From Sideroxydans lithotrophicus ES-1 (GTDB lineage Bacteria > Pseudomonadota > Gammaproteobacteria > Burkholderiales > Gallionellaceae): 64,000 nt of DNA. Made by a program: the position numbers and the translations under genes. Position 1 is the first letter of the stretch, and every line of letters starts with the position of its first letter. This document shows, in pieces, positions 19,310-27,945 of the stretch. The notes under the pieces are model-generated. The model worked only from the letters and a program-made list of their open reading frames with translations, ran no database searches and was not told the DNA's origin. The stretch is taken from contig NC_013959.1 in NCBI RefSeq assembly GCF_000025705.1, positions 983,063 through 1,047,062 on the forward strand, given 5' to 3'.

Positions 19310-20596
19310 ATGAGCGTGGTTACACAAAGAACCGAAGGGTATCCTGTCCTGATCATCGGAGCCGGGCGAGGTGGATCTGCACTGCTGGAGATGTTCCTGG
19401 AAGACAGTCTGGTGAGGGTCGTCGGTATTGCGGATTCGAATCCCGATGCGCACGGGATCCAGCTGGCAAAAGACCGCGGCATTCCCACCTATGGCGATGC
19501 AGTCAAGGCCCTGCAGGCCTGCAAGGACTATCCCGACTGCATCGTGTACAACTTGTCGCATGACGATGCGATCGCTGAAGAGGCTTACAAGGTCTTCGGC
19601 GACAGGCGCGTGGCCAGCGGTCCCGAGGTCAAGCTGTTCTGGCAGATGGTCACCAACCTGAAACAGATCAAGGTCGACCTGGAGAAGAGCCAGGATCAGC
19701 TGCAATCCGTCATCAGCAACGTGATGGACGGCATCATCACGATCAACGAGTCGGGGCTGATCCAGGGGTTCAACCCCGCCGCCGAGGATATCTTCGGCTA
19801 TTCGCAGCAGGAAGCATTGGGCAAGAACGTCAATATGCTGATGCCGGAGCCTCACCATAGCCTGCATGACACCTATATCGACCGGTATTTGCATACCGGT
19901 CAGGCCAGCATACTCGGCATACGCGGCCGGGAGACGAGTGCCATCAAAAAGAACGGCGAAGAATTCCCGATGGAAATATCTATTTCCGAGATGGTATTGG
20001 GCGGACATCGCTATTTCATCGGCATCGTGCGTGATATCACGGAGCGCAAAAAAGCCGAGCAGAAGATCGCGCATTTGGCCCACTATGATTATCTGACCGA
20101 CCTGCCCAACCGCGCACTGATGCTGGATGTGCTGGATCATTCCGTTGCGTTGGCCAAACGCAACAAGCACAAGGTGGCTGTCCTGTTCATCGATCTCGAT
20201 GGGTTCAAGAACATCAACGACACTCTCGGTCACGACGCAGGCGATCTGCTGTTGAAAGGGGTGTCAGGACGGCTCCGGCAGACTATCCGCGGTTCGGACA
20301 CCGTGGCGAGGGTAGGGGGGGACGAGTTCATCGTCGTTCTGGACAATGTCGGATCGGACAGGAACGCTGCCCTTGTGGCCGACAAGATAATCATGTCGCT
20401 GACCGAAGCATTCGACCTGAAAGGAACAAGCAGTTTTATTGGGGCCAGTATCGGCATCTCGTTGTATCCGGATGACGAGAAGGATTCCATCAAGCTGATC
20501 AAACTGGCTGATGAGGCGATGTACCTGGCCAAGCAAAGCGGGAAGAACACGTATCGGTTTTCCCGGGAAGTGGCTGCGGTCCGGCAAGGTGATTGA
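19310..20596 (+). CDS. Diguanylate cyclase with N-terminal Rossmann-like and PAS domains
   Basis: About 428 residues, no membrane helix, so cytoplasmic. Residues 8-125 look like a nucleotide-binding Rossmann domain: VLIIGAGRGGSALLEMF (GxGxxG), a beta2 ending GIAD, then AVKALQACKDYPDCIVYNLSHD. A PAS domain follows (about 140-250; VMDGIITINESGLIQGFNPAAEDIFGYS), then a GGDEF domain with the intact RVGGDEF active site and an RxxD inhibitory site (RGSD) five residues before it. The start is ambiguous: ATG at 19310, or GTG at 19316, which is better placed after GGGGGA. Upstream ATG at 19265 has no ribosome binding site. Confidence 0.88.
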   Translation: MSVVTQRTEGYPVLIIGAGRGGSALLEMFLEDSLVRVVGIADSNPDAHGIQLAKDRGIPTYGDAVKALQACKDYPDCIVYNLSHDDAIAEEAYKVFGDRRVASGPEVKLFWQMVTNLKQIKVDLEKSQDQLQSVISNVMDGIITINESGLIQGFNPAAEDIFGYSQQEALGKNVNMLMPEPHHSLHDTYIDRYLHTGQASILGIRGRETSAIKKNGEEFPMEISISEMVLGGHRYFIGIVRDITERKKAEQKIAHLAHYDYLTDLPNRALMLDVLDHSVALAKRNKHKVAVLFIDLDGFKNINDTLGHDAGDLLLKGVSGRLRQTIRGSDTVARVGGDEFIVVLDNVGSDRNAALVADKIIMSLTEAFDLKGTSSFIGASIGISLYPDDEKDSIKLIKLADEAMYLAKQSGKNTYRFSREVAAVRQGD

Positions 20597-20763
20597 GTCT
20601 GCCGATCGAAAAGGTTCCGATCACATTCCTTTATCGCTCTGCAGTTCCTGGTGGGCAGCTACCGGACGGATGTGCGGGTAGTGCAGATTTGCACGGAGCA
20701 AACTCGCTTGACCACGGTGTACCGTCGGTGCCGTGTTCATATGGTCTGATTCGCGGTGTCTTC

Positions 20764-21690
20764 CTATGTCGTCAGATGCAGCGCTTTCGATACCACATCG
20801 CGCGTGAGATGCGGCGCGAACAGTTCGATGAAATGATAGCCGAATCCTCGCAGATACTGGTTCTTGCGGATGGCGATGCGGGTGGTGCTGGGCTGGATCA
20901 GGTGCCCTGCGTCGATCATGCGCAGATGGCGGTCGCGGTCCGGGATGAAGGCCATCTGTGCCACGATGCCGACGCCAAGTCCAAGTTCCACATAGGTCTT
21001 GATCACGTCGGCATCGATCGCGGTGAGTGCGATGTTGGGCTCGATCCCCGCATCGTGGAACGCCTGGTTGATCTTGTTGCGTCCGGTGAAGGCGAAGTCG
21101 TAAGTGATGATGGGATATTCCGCCAGCTTCTTCAGCGTCAGGCGTTTTTCCTGCAACAGCGGGTGCCTGGGCGGCACCACCACGCAGTGATGCCACTCGT
21201 AGCAGGGCAGGGTGACCAGTTCGTCGTATAACGCCAGGCTTTCGGTGGCGATGCCGATGTCCACTTCGCCGCCCAGCACCATCTCGGCGATCTGCGTCGG
21301 GTTGCCCTGGTGCAGGCCGAGCTTCACGCCCGGGTAGCTTTGCGTGAACTGCTTTACCACGGGCGGCAACGCGTAACGCGCCTGGGTGTGGGTGGTGGCG
21401 ATGGTGAGCGAGCCGCTGTCCTGGGTGCGGAATTCCTGTCCCACCTGTTTCAGATTCTCCGTCTCGTGCAGCATGCGCTGCGCGATCTCCAGCACCGCCT
21501 TGCCCGGCTCTGTGATGGCGACGATGCGCTTGCCGTTGCGCACGAAGATGTCGATGCCCAGTTCCTCTTCCAGCAACTTGATCTGTTTGCTCACGCCGGG
21601 CTGTGAGGTGTACAGCGCATTGGCGGCATCGGAGATATTCAGGTTGCAGCGCACGATCTCGTTCAAATAGCGCAGTTGTTGCAGGTTCAT
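20764..21690 (-). CDS. cysB: LysR-type regulator CysB
   Basis: 308 residues from MNLQQLRYLNEIV; a longer frame adds an unconserved lead. The winged helix-turn-helix occupies residues 1-60 (SDAANALYTSQPGVSKQIKLLEEELG) and the effector domain contains the CysB-type TTHTQARYALPPVV segment that binds N-acetylserine or sulfate in homologues. Divergent from the TSUP-cysIHDN genes, with dyads in the shared 108-base spacer. The 167 bases between its stop and the upstream cyclase gene hold no feature I can name. Confidence 0.95.
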   Translation of the reverse strand: MNLQQLRYLNEIVRCNLNISDAANALYTSQPGVSKQIKLLEEELGIDIFVRNGKRIVAITEPGKAVLEIAQRMLHETENLKQVGQEFRTQDSGSLTIATTHTQARYALPPVVKQFTQSYPGVKLGLHQGNPTQIAEMVLGGEVDIGIATESLALYDELVTLPCYEWHHCVVVPPRHPLLQEKRLTLKKLAEYPIITYDFAFTGRNKINQAFHDAGIEPNIALTAIDADVIKTYVELGLGVGIVAQMAFIPDRDRHLRMIDAGHLIQPSTTRIAIRKNQYLRGFGYHFIELFAPHLTRDVVSKALHLTT

Positions 21691-21696
21691 GATGCG

Positions 21697-21756
21697 GCCT
21701 TTATATGTCTTATGGTTATAAGATATTAACATAAAAGTATTTAGCAATATAAAGGC
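21697..21756. promoter_or_regulatory. Candidate CysB operator region with inverted repeats
   Basis: In the cysB/TSUP spacer a perfect 10-base inverted repeat (GCCTTTATAT at 21697-21706, ATATAAAGGC at 21747-21756) encloses a second dyad CTTAT-ggtt-ATAAG (21709-21722). AT-rich dyads upstream of a -35 box and next to a LysR gene are what a divergent CysB-controlled promoter should look like. Assignment to CysB is inferred from position. Confidence 0.5.
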
Positions 21757-21769
21757 GCCAGCCTAGAAT
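21741..21769 (+). promoter_or_regulatory. Promoter of the TSUP-cysIHDN operon
   Basis: TTAGCA (21741-21746) and TAGAAT (21764-21769) are spaced by 17 bases, 30 bases before the TSUP gene start. The poor -35 box fits a promoter that needs an activator such as CysB. Confidence 0.55.
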
Positions 21770-21798
21770 GCGCCTCATTCGAGCGTGGCGGGGCAATC

Positions 21799-22581
21799 AT
21801 GGATGGTCTATATACAGTTTCGGGCTTTCTGGTCGGTTTGATCGTCGGGGTGACCGGCGTCGGCGGCGGGTCGTTGATGACCCCGCTGCTGGTGCTGTTC
21901 TTTGGCATTTCACCAACTACGGCAGTCGGTACCGATCTGCTGTATGCCTCGCTGACCAAGGCATTGGGCGGCTGGGTGCATGGCCGCAACGGCACGGTGG
22001 ACTGGAAAGTGGTAGGACTGCTGAGCCTGGGCAGCCTGCCCGCAGCACTGATCACCATCGTCTTGCTGAAATACCTCGCGCTGGATGCAAAGACCCTGAA
22101 AGGGCTGGTGACCGGCGTGCTGAGCGTCGCCTTGGTGTTGACCGCCACCGCATTGCTGCTCAAAGAACGGATCAGGAAGCTCGCGCAGCGCGAGGATGGC
22201 ACGGTGTACGAGTTGCATCACCGTCATCTGACCGGGGCGACCGTCGCTACCGGCTTCATCGTCGGTGCGCTGGTGACCATCTCCTCCATCGGTGCCGGTG
22301 TGCTGGGCACGGTGGCCTTGCTGTTCCTGTATCCGCGCATGTCTGCATCCAGGGTGGTGGGCACCGATATCGCCCATGCCGTACCGCTCACTGCTGTGGC
22401 GGGCATAGGGCATGTGGCGCTGGGTACGGTGGACTTCGTGCTGCTGGGCAGCTTGTTGCTGGGATCCTTGCCCGGCATCTACATCGGCAGCCATCTCTCC
22501 GCGAAAGTCCCGGAAAAGATTTTACGTCCTGTTCTGGCGTCGATGCTGTTGCTCATCGGCACCCGTCTGGTTTTGTATTGA
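21799..22581 (+). CDS. TSUP/TauE-family sulfur-anion transporter
   Basis: 260 residues, about eight hydrophobic helices in two homologous halves. Each half has a family motif: GLIVGVTGVGGGSLMTPLL near the N-terminus and GALVTISSIGAGVLGTVAL in the middle. TSUP proteins move sulfite, sulfate, sulfonates or related anions. Placement as first gene of the sulfate reduction cluster, 12 bases ahead of cysI, suggests sulfate uptake or sulfite handling; direction and substrate are not decided by sequence. Confidence 0.88.
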   Translation: MDGLYTVSGFLVGLIVGVTGVGGGSLMTPLLVLFFGISPTTAVGTDLLYASLTKALGGWVHGRNGTVDWKVVGLLSLGSLPAALITIVLLKYLALDAKTLKGLVTGVLSVALVLTATALLLKERIRKLAQREDGTVYELHHRHLTGATVATGFIVGALVTISSIGAGVLGTVALLFLYPRMSASRVVGTDIAHAVPLTAVAGIGHVALGTVDFVLLGSLLLGSLPGIYIGSHLSAKVPEKILRPVLASMLLLIGTRLVLY

Positions 22582-22593
22582 AAGGAAATCGAA

Positions 22594-24624
22594 ATGAGCC
22601 TGAACACCCGTAACTTGTCCGACCTGGAAGAGATCGAACGCTTCGAGCAGGCGATCGCCACCTTCAATGCCGGCGGCATCGACCCCGACCGCTTCACTGC
22701 CATCCGCCTGCAACAGGGCGTGTATGGTCAGCGCCAGCAAGGTGTGAACATGTTGCGCATCAAGATCCCCGGCGGCCGCCTGACCGCAGTTCAACTGGAC
22801 GCGATCGCCGATGTGGCGGGAGAGTTTTCACAACACCAGATCGCCCACCTGACCACGCGGCAGAGCATCCAGATCCACTACATCCCGCTGGTACAGATGC
22901 CAGACGCGATGCGCCGCCTGGCCAAGGTTGGCCTGACCACCCGTGAAGCTTGCGGCAACACCATCCGCAACATGACGGCCTGCCCACTGGCGGGCGTTTG
23001 CCCGAAAGAGCATGTCGACGTGTCCAGACATGTGGACGGGGCGACCGTGCATTTCCTGCGCAATCCGCTCAACCAGCAGTTGCCGCGCAAGTTCAAAATC
23101 TCGTTCTCAGGTTGCGAGGCTGATTGCGCCCAGTCGCTGCTGCACGATTGCGGCGTGATCGCGGTGACCAAGGACGGCCAGCATGGCTTCAGGATCAGGG
23201 CCGGCGGCGGGCTGGGACACAAGCCGCGCGAGTCCATCGTGGTCGAGGAGTTCATTCCCGAACGCGAATTGCTGTACGCGATGGAAGCGCTGGTGACTTT
23301 GCACAACAAATACTCCGACCGCACCAAGCGGGCGAAATCGCGCATCAAGTTCCTGGTCGAACGTTTCGGTGCGGAAGGTTTCATCGAAAAGTACCGCGAA
23401 GAGTTCGAACGTACCCGGCAAGCCCTGGCCGACCAGCCCTGGCCGCAAGGTGAGTGGCGTACGCCGAGCGGAACCGAAGCTCCGGGACAAGGTGCACCGC
23501 GCAAGATCTTTGCGCAACGCCAGAGTGGATTGTTCGTGTTCCCCATCGCCTTGCCTATCGGCGACGTTCGGGCGGAGCAGCTGCGCGGGATAGCCCAGGT
23601 GCTGCAGGAACAAGGACTGGACGAGATCCATGCGACGCAGGACCAGAATTTTGCGGTGTTGAACGTTCCGCAGGCGAAAGTCGCAGCATTGCGCAGCGGC
23701 ATCGCGGGGCTCGGGCTGACGGAGCCGAAGATCGGCGACAACGTGGTGGCCTGCCCTGGTACTTCGACCTGCCGCCTGGGTATCACATCCAGCACGGTGC
23801 TGGGACCGTTGCTGTCAGGCGGCAAGGCCGACCTGCACATCCGCGTCTCCGGTTGCCACAACGGTTGCGCGCAACCGGAGACCGGCGATATCGGCATCTA
23901 CGGCGAGGGCAAGCGCCTGCACGGCAAGTTGGTGCCGCATTACCAGATGTATTTTGCCGGCAAGGGTACATCGGGCGGTGCACTGGCCTTGAAAGGCCCG
24001 TCGTTGCCGGTGGCGCGCGTCAAGCAGGCCATCGAGCGAGTGCAGGTGGCGCATCTGGCCAGCGGCGAAAGCAGCTTCTTCGTCTGGGCGCGCAAGCAGG
24101 AAGCGGATTATTTCAGGACGCTGCTGGCCGACCTGGCCGAAGTGAAAGCGGAAGAGCTGGAAAGCGTGATGCGCGATTACGGCGACAAGGCCGACTTCCG
24201 TGTGCTGCAACTGGGTGGCGGCGAGTGTGCAGGCGCATCGCAGGTGTTGATCGGCGCGAATTTCTTCGAGGCGGCGCACGAGCGCGAATACCGCAACGCC
24301 CTGGTGTTCCAGCGCAAATACAGCGAAGCGGCGCAATGCAACGAGTCCATCCTGCGCCTGCTCGGTTCCGGCGTGGCGCAGTTGCTGGGCGGTGCGCGCC
24401 AGGACGACCTGGCGAAACTGGCCGAGCAACTCAACCTGCTGGCACCGGAAGAGATCGCTGCGGAATTCGCCCACGCTGCGCTTGAGCTGGCCGGCAGCGA
24501 GGAGATCGACAACGATGCACTCGCCGCCGCCAGTGCAAAAGTGGATGCGTGGACGGTCAAGGTGGCGGCATTTGCCGCCGAGAAGGACGGACAACTGGAC
24601 TTGAAGGAGGCTTTGCCAAAATGA
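22594..24624 (+). CDS. cysI: Sulfite reductase hemoprotein (nitrite/sulfite reductase family)
   Basis: 676 residues, reducing sulfite to sulfide with siroheme and a [4Fe-4S] cluster. The C-terminal half has the expected ligands: C387-x5-C393 (CPGTSTC) and C421-x3-C425 (CHNGC). Unusually the N-terminal half keeps the same spacing, C130-x5-C136 (CPLAGVC) and C174-x3-C178 (CEADC). About 110-130 residues beyond the usual reductase end form a helical, alanine-rich tail with further cysteines (GGGECAGAS, AAQCNES). No flavoprotein cysJ is nearby, so the electron donor is probably ferredoxin. The stop overlaps cysH by 4 bases. Confidence 0.92.
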   Translation: MSLNTRNLSDLEEIERFEQAIATFNAGGIDPDRFTAIRLQQGVYGQRQQGVNMLRIKIPGGRLTAVQLDAIADVAGEFSQHQIAHLTTRQSIQIHYIPLVQMPDAMRRLAKVGLTTREACGNTIRNMTACPLAGVCPKEHVDVSRHVDGATVHFLRNPLNQQLPRKFKISFSGCEADCAQSLLHDCGVIAVTKDGQHGFRIRAGGGLGHKPRESIVVEEFIPERELLYAMEALVTLHNKYSDRTKRAKSRIKFLVERFGAEGFIEKYREEFERTRQALADQPWPQGEWRTPSGTEAPGQGAPRKIFAQRQSGLFVFPIALPIGDVRAEQLRGIAQVLQEQGLDEIHATQDQNFAVLNVPQAKVAALRSGIAGLGLTEPKIGDNVVACPGTSTCRLGITSSTVLGPLLSGGKADLHIRVSGCHNGCAQPETGDIGIYGEGKRLHGKLVPHYQMYFAGKGTSGGALALKGPSLPVARVKQAIERVQVAHLASGESSFFVWARKQEADYFRTLLADLAEVKAEELESVMRDYGDKADFRVLQLGGGECAGASQVLIGANFFEAAHEREYRNALVFQRKYSEAAQCNESILRLLGSGVAQLLGGARQDDLAKLAEQLNLLAPEEIAAEFAHAALELAGSEEIDNDALAAASAKVDAWTVKVAAFAAEKDGQLDLKEALPK

Positions 24625-25418
24625 GCGAAGAACTGACAGGGAAGATCGAAGCGACCATCGCTGTGTTGCACCAGGCTGCGAACGAGTTCGCCCCGGTGGT
24701 GTTCGCCAGCAGTCTGGGGGCGGAGGACATGGTGCTGACCGACCTCATCGCAAAGCACCGGCCCGACATCCAGATGTTCAGCCTGGATACCGGACGCTTG
24801 CCGAAAGAGACCTACGACCTGATGCAGGAAGTAAGGCTGCGTTACAGCGTGCCGCTCACGATCTACTTTCCGGACGGCAAGCTGGTCGAGGATTACGTGG
24901 CACAGCACGGCATCAACGGTTTCTACGACAGCGTGGAGAACCGCAAGGGCTGCTGCTTCGTGCGCAAGGTGGAACCGCTGCGCCGGGCGCTGGCCGGAAA
25001 AGGCGCCTGGATCACCGGCATGCGCCGCGACCAGGCGGTGACGCGCGGCACGCTGGCAGTCTCCGCATTCGATGTGGACAACGGCCTGCAGAAGTTCAAC
25101 CCGCTGCTGGAGTGGTCGCACAATGACGTCTGGACATACATCCGCCAGCACGATGTGCCCTACAACAAGCTGCATGACCAGTTCTACCCCAGCCTGGGCT
25201 GTGCACCCTGCACGCGCTCGGTCACACCGGGCGAGGATATCCGCGCCGGGCGCTGGTGGTGGGAGGATCCGGCAAGCAAGGAATGCGGATTGCACGTGAG
25301 CCTGCGCGGCAAGGTAGCGCATGGGACCGGCGTCAGCAGCACTTCGCTGCAGGCGAGCCGTGAACGCATCATCGAGATCGCAGCGCAGGCCGAAGTCAAA
25401 CAGGAGGTCTCTGCCTGA
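24621..25418 (+). CDS. cysH: Adenylylsulfate (APS) reductase
   Basis: 265 residues beginning MSEELTGKIEA at the ATGA overlap with cysI. It reduces APS to sulfite and AMP. The paired cysteines C111-C112 (KGCCFVRK) and C194-x2-C197 (CAPC) are the [4Fe-4S] ligands that separate APS reductases from PAPS reductases, and C222 in KECGLH is the catalytic cysteine. The absence of a cysC kinase in the cluster agrees with direct APS reduction. Thioredoxin would be the reductant. Confidence 0.95.
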   Translation: MSEELTGKIEATIAVLHQAANEFAPVVFASSLGAEDMVLTDLIAKHRPDIQMFSLDTGRLPKETYDLMQEVRLRYSVPLTIYFPDGKLVEDYVAQHGINGFYDSVENRKGCCFVRKVEPLRRALAGKGAWITGMRRDQAVTRGTLAVSAFDVDNGLQKFNPLLEWSHNDVWTYIRQHDVPYNKLHDQFYPSLGCAPCTRSVTPGEDIRAGRWWWEDPASKECGLHVSLRGKVAHGTGVSSTSLQASRERIIEIAAQAEVKQEVSA

Positions 25419-25434
25419 CCGCAGAGCAAACAAC

Positions 25435-26361
25435 ATGAAACTGGTCGAAAACAACATGAGCAAACATGCCTTCACCCACCTGGACGCGCTGGAGAGCGAA
25501 TCCATCCACATCATGCGCGAGGTCGCGGCGGAATGCAGGAACCCGGCACTGTTGTTCTCGGGCGGGAAGGATTCCATCGTCATGCTGCGTTTGGCAGAGA
25601 AGGCGTTCCGTCCGGCGAAGTTCCCGTTCCCGCTGGTGCACATCGACACCGAGCACAACTTCCCGGAAGTGATCGCCTGCCGCGACAAGCTGGCGAAAGA
25701 CCTGGGCGAGCGGCTCATCGTGCGTTCGCTGGAGGATTCCATCAAGCGCGGCAGCATCGTCATCAAGGACGAGAGCAAGCCGCGCAATCCCTACCAGTCG
25801 GTGACGCTGCTGGAGACCATCGCCGAGTTCGGCTTCGATGCCTGCATGGGCGGTGCGCGACGCGACGAGGAGAAGGCGCGCGCCAAGGAACGCATCTTTT
25901 CCTTCCGCGACGAGTTCGGTCAATGGGATCCGAAGAACCAGCGCCCGGAGCTGTGGGATACCTACAACACCCGCGTGCATGCCGGCGAGAACATCCGCGT
26001 CTTCCCGATCAGCAACTGGACCGAGATGGACATCTGGGAATACATCGGCCGCGAAAAGCTGCATCTCCCCGACATCTATTTTGCGCATGAACGCGAAGTG
26101 ATCCGCCGCGGCGGCTCCGTGATCCCGGTGTCGCACCTGGTACAGCCGAAGGCGGGCGAGAAGGTGGAGGTGTTGTCGGTGCGCTTCCGCACCGTGGGCG
26201 ACATGACCTGTACCGCACCGGTGGAATCGACTGCATGTACGGTGGACGAGATCATCGAAGAGACCGCGGCCACGCGCATCACCGAGCGCGGGGCGACGCG
26301 CATGGACGACCAGACCTCGGATGCGTCGATGGAATTGCGCAAGAAGGAAGGGTATTTCTGA
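25435..26361 (+). CDS. cysD: Sulfate adenylyltransferase subunit 2
   Basis: PP-loop ATP pyrophosphatase subunit of ATP sulfurylase, which forms APS from sulfate and ATP together with CysN. LLFSGGKDSIVMLRLA is the PP-loop and GGARRDEEKARAKERIFSFRD the family block; it ends SMELRKKEGYF as in E. coli CysD. Two starts are possible: ATG at 25435 (MKLVENNM...) or 25456 (MSKHAFTHLD), the latter giving 301 residues, closer to E. coli. Neither has a clear ribosome binding site; the gene follows cysH by 16 bases and may be translationally coupled. Confidence 0.96.
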   Translation: MKLVENNMSKHAFTHLDALESESIHIMREVAAECRNPALLFSGGKDSIVMLRLAEKAFRPAKFPFPLVHIDTEHNFPEVIACRDKLAKDLGERLIVRSLEDSIKRGSIVIKDESKPRNPYQSVTLLETIAEFGFDACMGGARRDEEKARAKERIFSFRDEFGQWDPKNQRPELWDTYNTRVHAGENIRVFPISNWTEMDIWEYIGREKLHLPDIYFAHEREVIRRGGSVIPVSHLVQPKAGEKVEVLSVRFRTVGDMTCTAPVESTACTVDEIIEETAATRITERGATRMDDQTSDASMELRKKEGYF

Positions 26362-26368
26362 CAGAGAG

Positions 26369-26456
26369 CTCCCTCATCCCAACCCTTCCCCAGAGGGAGA
26401 AGGACTAAGGACTTGACCTCCCTCTCCCCATGGGAGAGGGAATGAGGGTGAGGGAG
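26369..26456. repeat. Palindromic intergenic repeat between cysD and cysN
   Basis: The outer arms ctccctcatccc (from 26369) and gagggtgagggag (to 26456) are nearly complementary and enclose a second dyad, ccctctcc...ggagaggg. It is of the widespread CCCTCaCCC/GGGAGAGGG type of proteobacterial intergenic repeat. It separates two genes whose products form one enzyme, and its right end supplies a GGGAG next to the cysN start region. Confidence 0.75.
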
Positions 26457-26492
26457 CGCAGCATGATGCAAAACCAAATCAGGGCACAAACT

Positions 26493-27746
26493 ATGAGCAA
26501 CACGACACAACTGTTACGTTTCATCACCGCCGGCAGCGTGGACGACGGCAAGAGCACGCTGATCGGCCGGTTGCTGCACGATTCGAAATCCATCTTCGAG
26601 GACCAGTTCTCGGCCATCGCCAGGACCAGCGAAAAGCGCGGCATGAGCGCGGTCGACCTGTCGTTGCTCACCGACGGCCTGCAGGCCGAACGCGAGCAGG
26701 GCATCACCATCGACGTGGCCTACCGCTACTTTGCCACGCCGAAGCGCAAGTTCATCATCGGAGATACGCCGGGGCACGAGCAGTACACGCGCAACATGGT
26801 GACTGCGGCTTCCACCGCCAATCTTGCCATCATTCTTATCGATGCGCGCAAGGGTGTGCTGACGCAGACCAGGCGTCATTCCTACCTCGCCAGCCTGCTC
26901 GGCGTGCCGCACATCGTGCTGGCGGTAAACAAGATGGACATGGTGGATTACTCCAAGCAACGCTTCGAGGAGATTATCGGCGAGTACCGGAAGTTCGCCG
27001 CGCAGCTCGATCTGCACGACGTGCACTGCATCCCGCTGTCCGCCCTGAACGGCGACAACGTGGTCGACCGCAGCGAAGCCATGGACTGGTACATCGGCCC
27101 GACCCTGCTGGAGCTGCTGGAAACGGTGGAGATCGACCACGACGTGAACACCCGCGACTTTCGCTTTCCGGTGCAGTGGGTGTGCCGCCCGCAGTCCGAG
27201 GAGCACCATGATTTCAGGGGCTTCATGGGGCGCATCGAAGCTGGCGAGGTATCGGTCGGCGACGAGATCACCATCCTGCCATCGGGCCGCACTACCACGG
27301 TCAAGGAGATCGTCACTTATGACGGCAAGCTGCACACTGCCTTTGCGCCGCAATCGGTGACCCTCACGCTGGAGGACGAAATCGACATTTCGCGCGGCGA
27401 CATGTTTGTCAGAACCAGCGCGCATTCTCCAACAGTGGCAAAGGAATTCGAAGCGACGCTGTGCTGGCTGTCGGAAGCGCCGCTGGACAAGAGCCGCAAA
27501 TATCTCGTCAAGCACACTACGCGTACGGCGAAGTGCCTGTTCTCGCGCCTGGATTTCCGCGTCGACGTGAATACGCTGGAGCAGCATGCGGTTGAAAAGC
27601 TGAATATGAACGATATCGCACATGTGACGCTCAAGATCCAGCAACCGCTGGTGTTCGACAGTTATGGGGTAGACAGGGCAACGGGCAGCTTCATCGTCAT
27701 CGACGAGGCGACCAACAATACGGTGGCGGCGGGCATGATCGCGTAG
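26493..27746 (+). CDS. cysN: Sulfate adenylyltransferase subunit 1 (GTPase)
   Basis: 417 residues from [10 protein letters not shown]. This EF-Tu-like GTPase couples GTP hydrolysis to APS synthesis by CysD. G1 is [10 protein letters not shown]3 is [12 protein letters not shown] and G4 is NKMD; beta-barrel domains follow. There is no C-terminal APS kinase fusion. An in-frame ATG at 26463 sits 6 bases after GGGAG from the preceding repeat and would add ten residues; the conserved region begins only after 26493. Bases 27747-27945 downstream hold partial palindromes but no gene. Confidence 0.96.
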   Translation: MSNTTQLLRFITAGSVDDGKSTLIGRLLHDSKSIFEDQFSAIARTSEKRGMSAVDLSLLTDGLQAEREQGITIDVAYRYFATPKRKFIIGDTPGHEQYTRNMVTAASTANLAIILIDARKGVLTQTRRHSYLASLLGVPHIVLAVNKMDMVDYSKQRFEEIIGEYRKFAAQLDLHDVHCIPLSALNGDNVVDRSEAMDWYIGPTLLELLETVEIDHDVNTRDFRFPVQWVCRPQSEEHHDFRGFMGRIEAGEVSVGDEITILPSGRTTTVKEIVTYDGKLHTAFAPQSVTLTLEDEIDISRGDMFVRTSAHSPTVAKEFEATLCWLSEAPLDKSRKYLVKHTTRTAKCLFSRLDFRVDVNTLEQHAVEKLNMNDIAHVTLKIQQPLVFDSYGVDRATGSFIVIDEATNNTVAAGMIA

Positions 27747-27945
27747 GAATCCTCGCTAACCTGCTGCGCGACTCGATGACGGCGTTGCACCAAAGGTACG
27801 CAATCCGCTATCCGGCAAGCCAGGTGCGGAGTTGTCTGCGCGGTGCCCTCGAGTCGCTCGCTACGGTTTTCGAGGCTTCCATTGGAGTCCGAGGCTTGGC
27901 CTGTGGTATCTTTCTCCCATCCGAGTTTGATGTCCCGTTGAAGCC

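Noticed and set aside
16618-20743. 16-base exact repeat gtgccgtgttcatatg at 16618-16633 and 20728-20743
   Set aside because: A single exact match of this length is expected about by chance in a window this size, and the flanks do not match.
27747-27945. Cys-cobD spacer as a structured RNA or riboswitch (cobalamin type) for the CobD-like gene
   Set aside because: Only short imperfect dyads are present and no cobalamin riboswitch core could be recognised.
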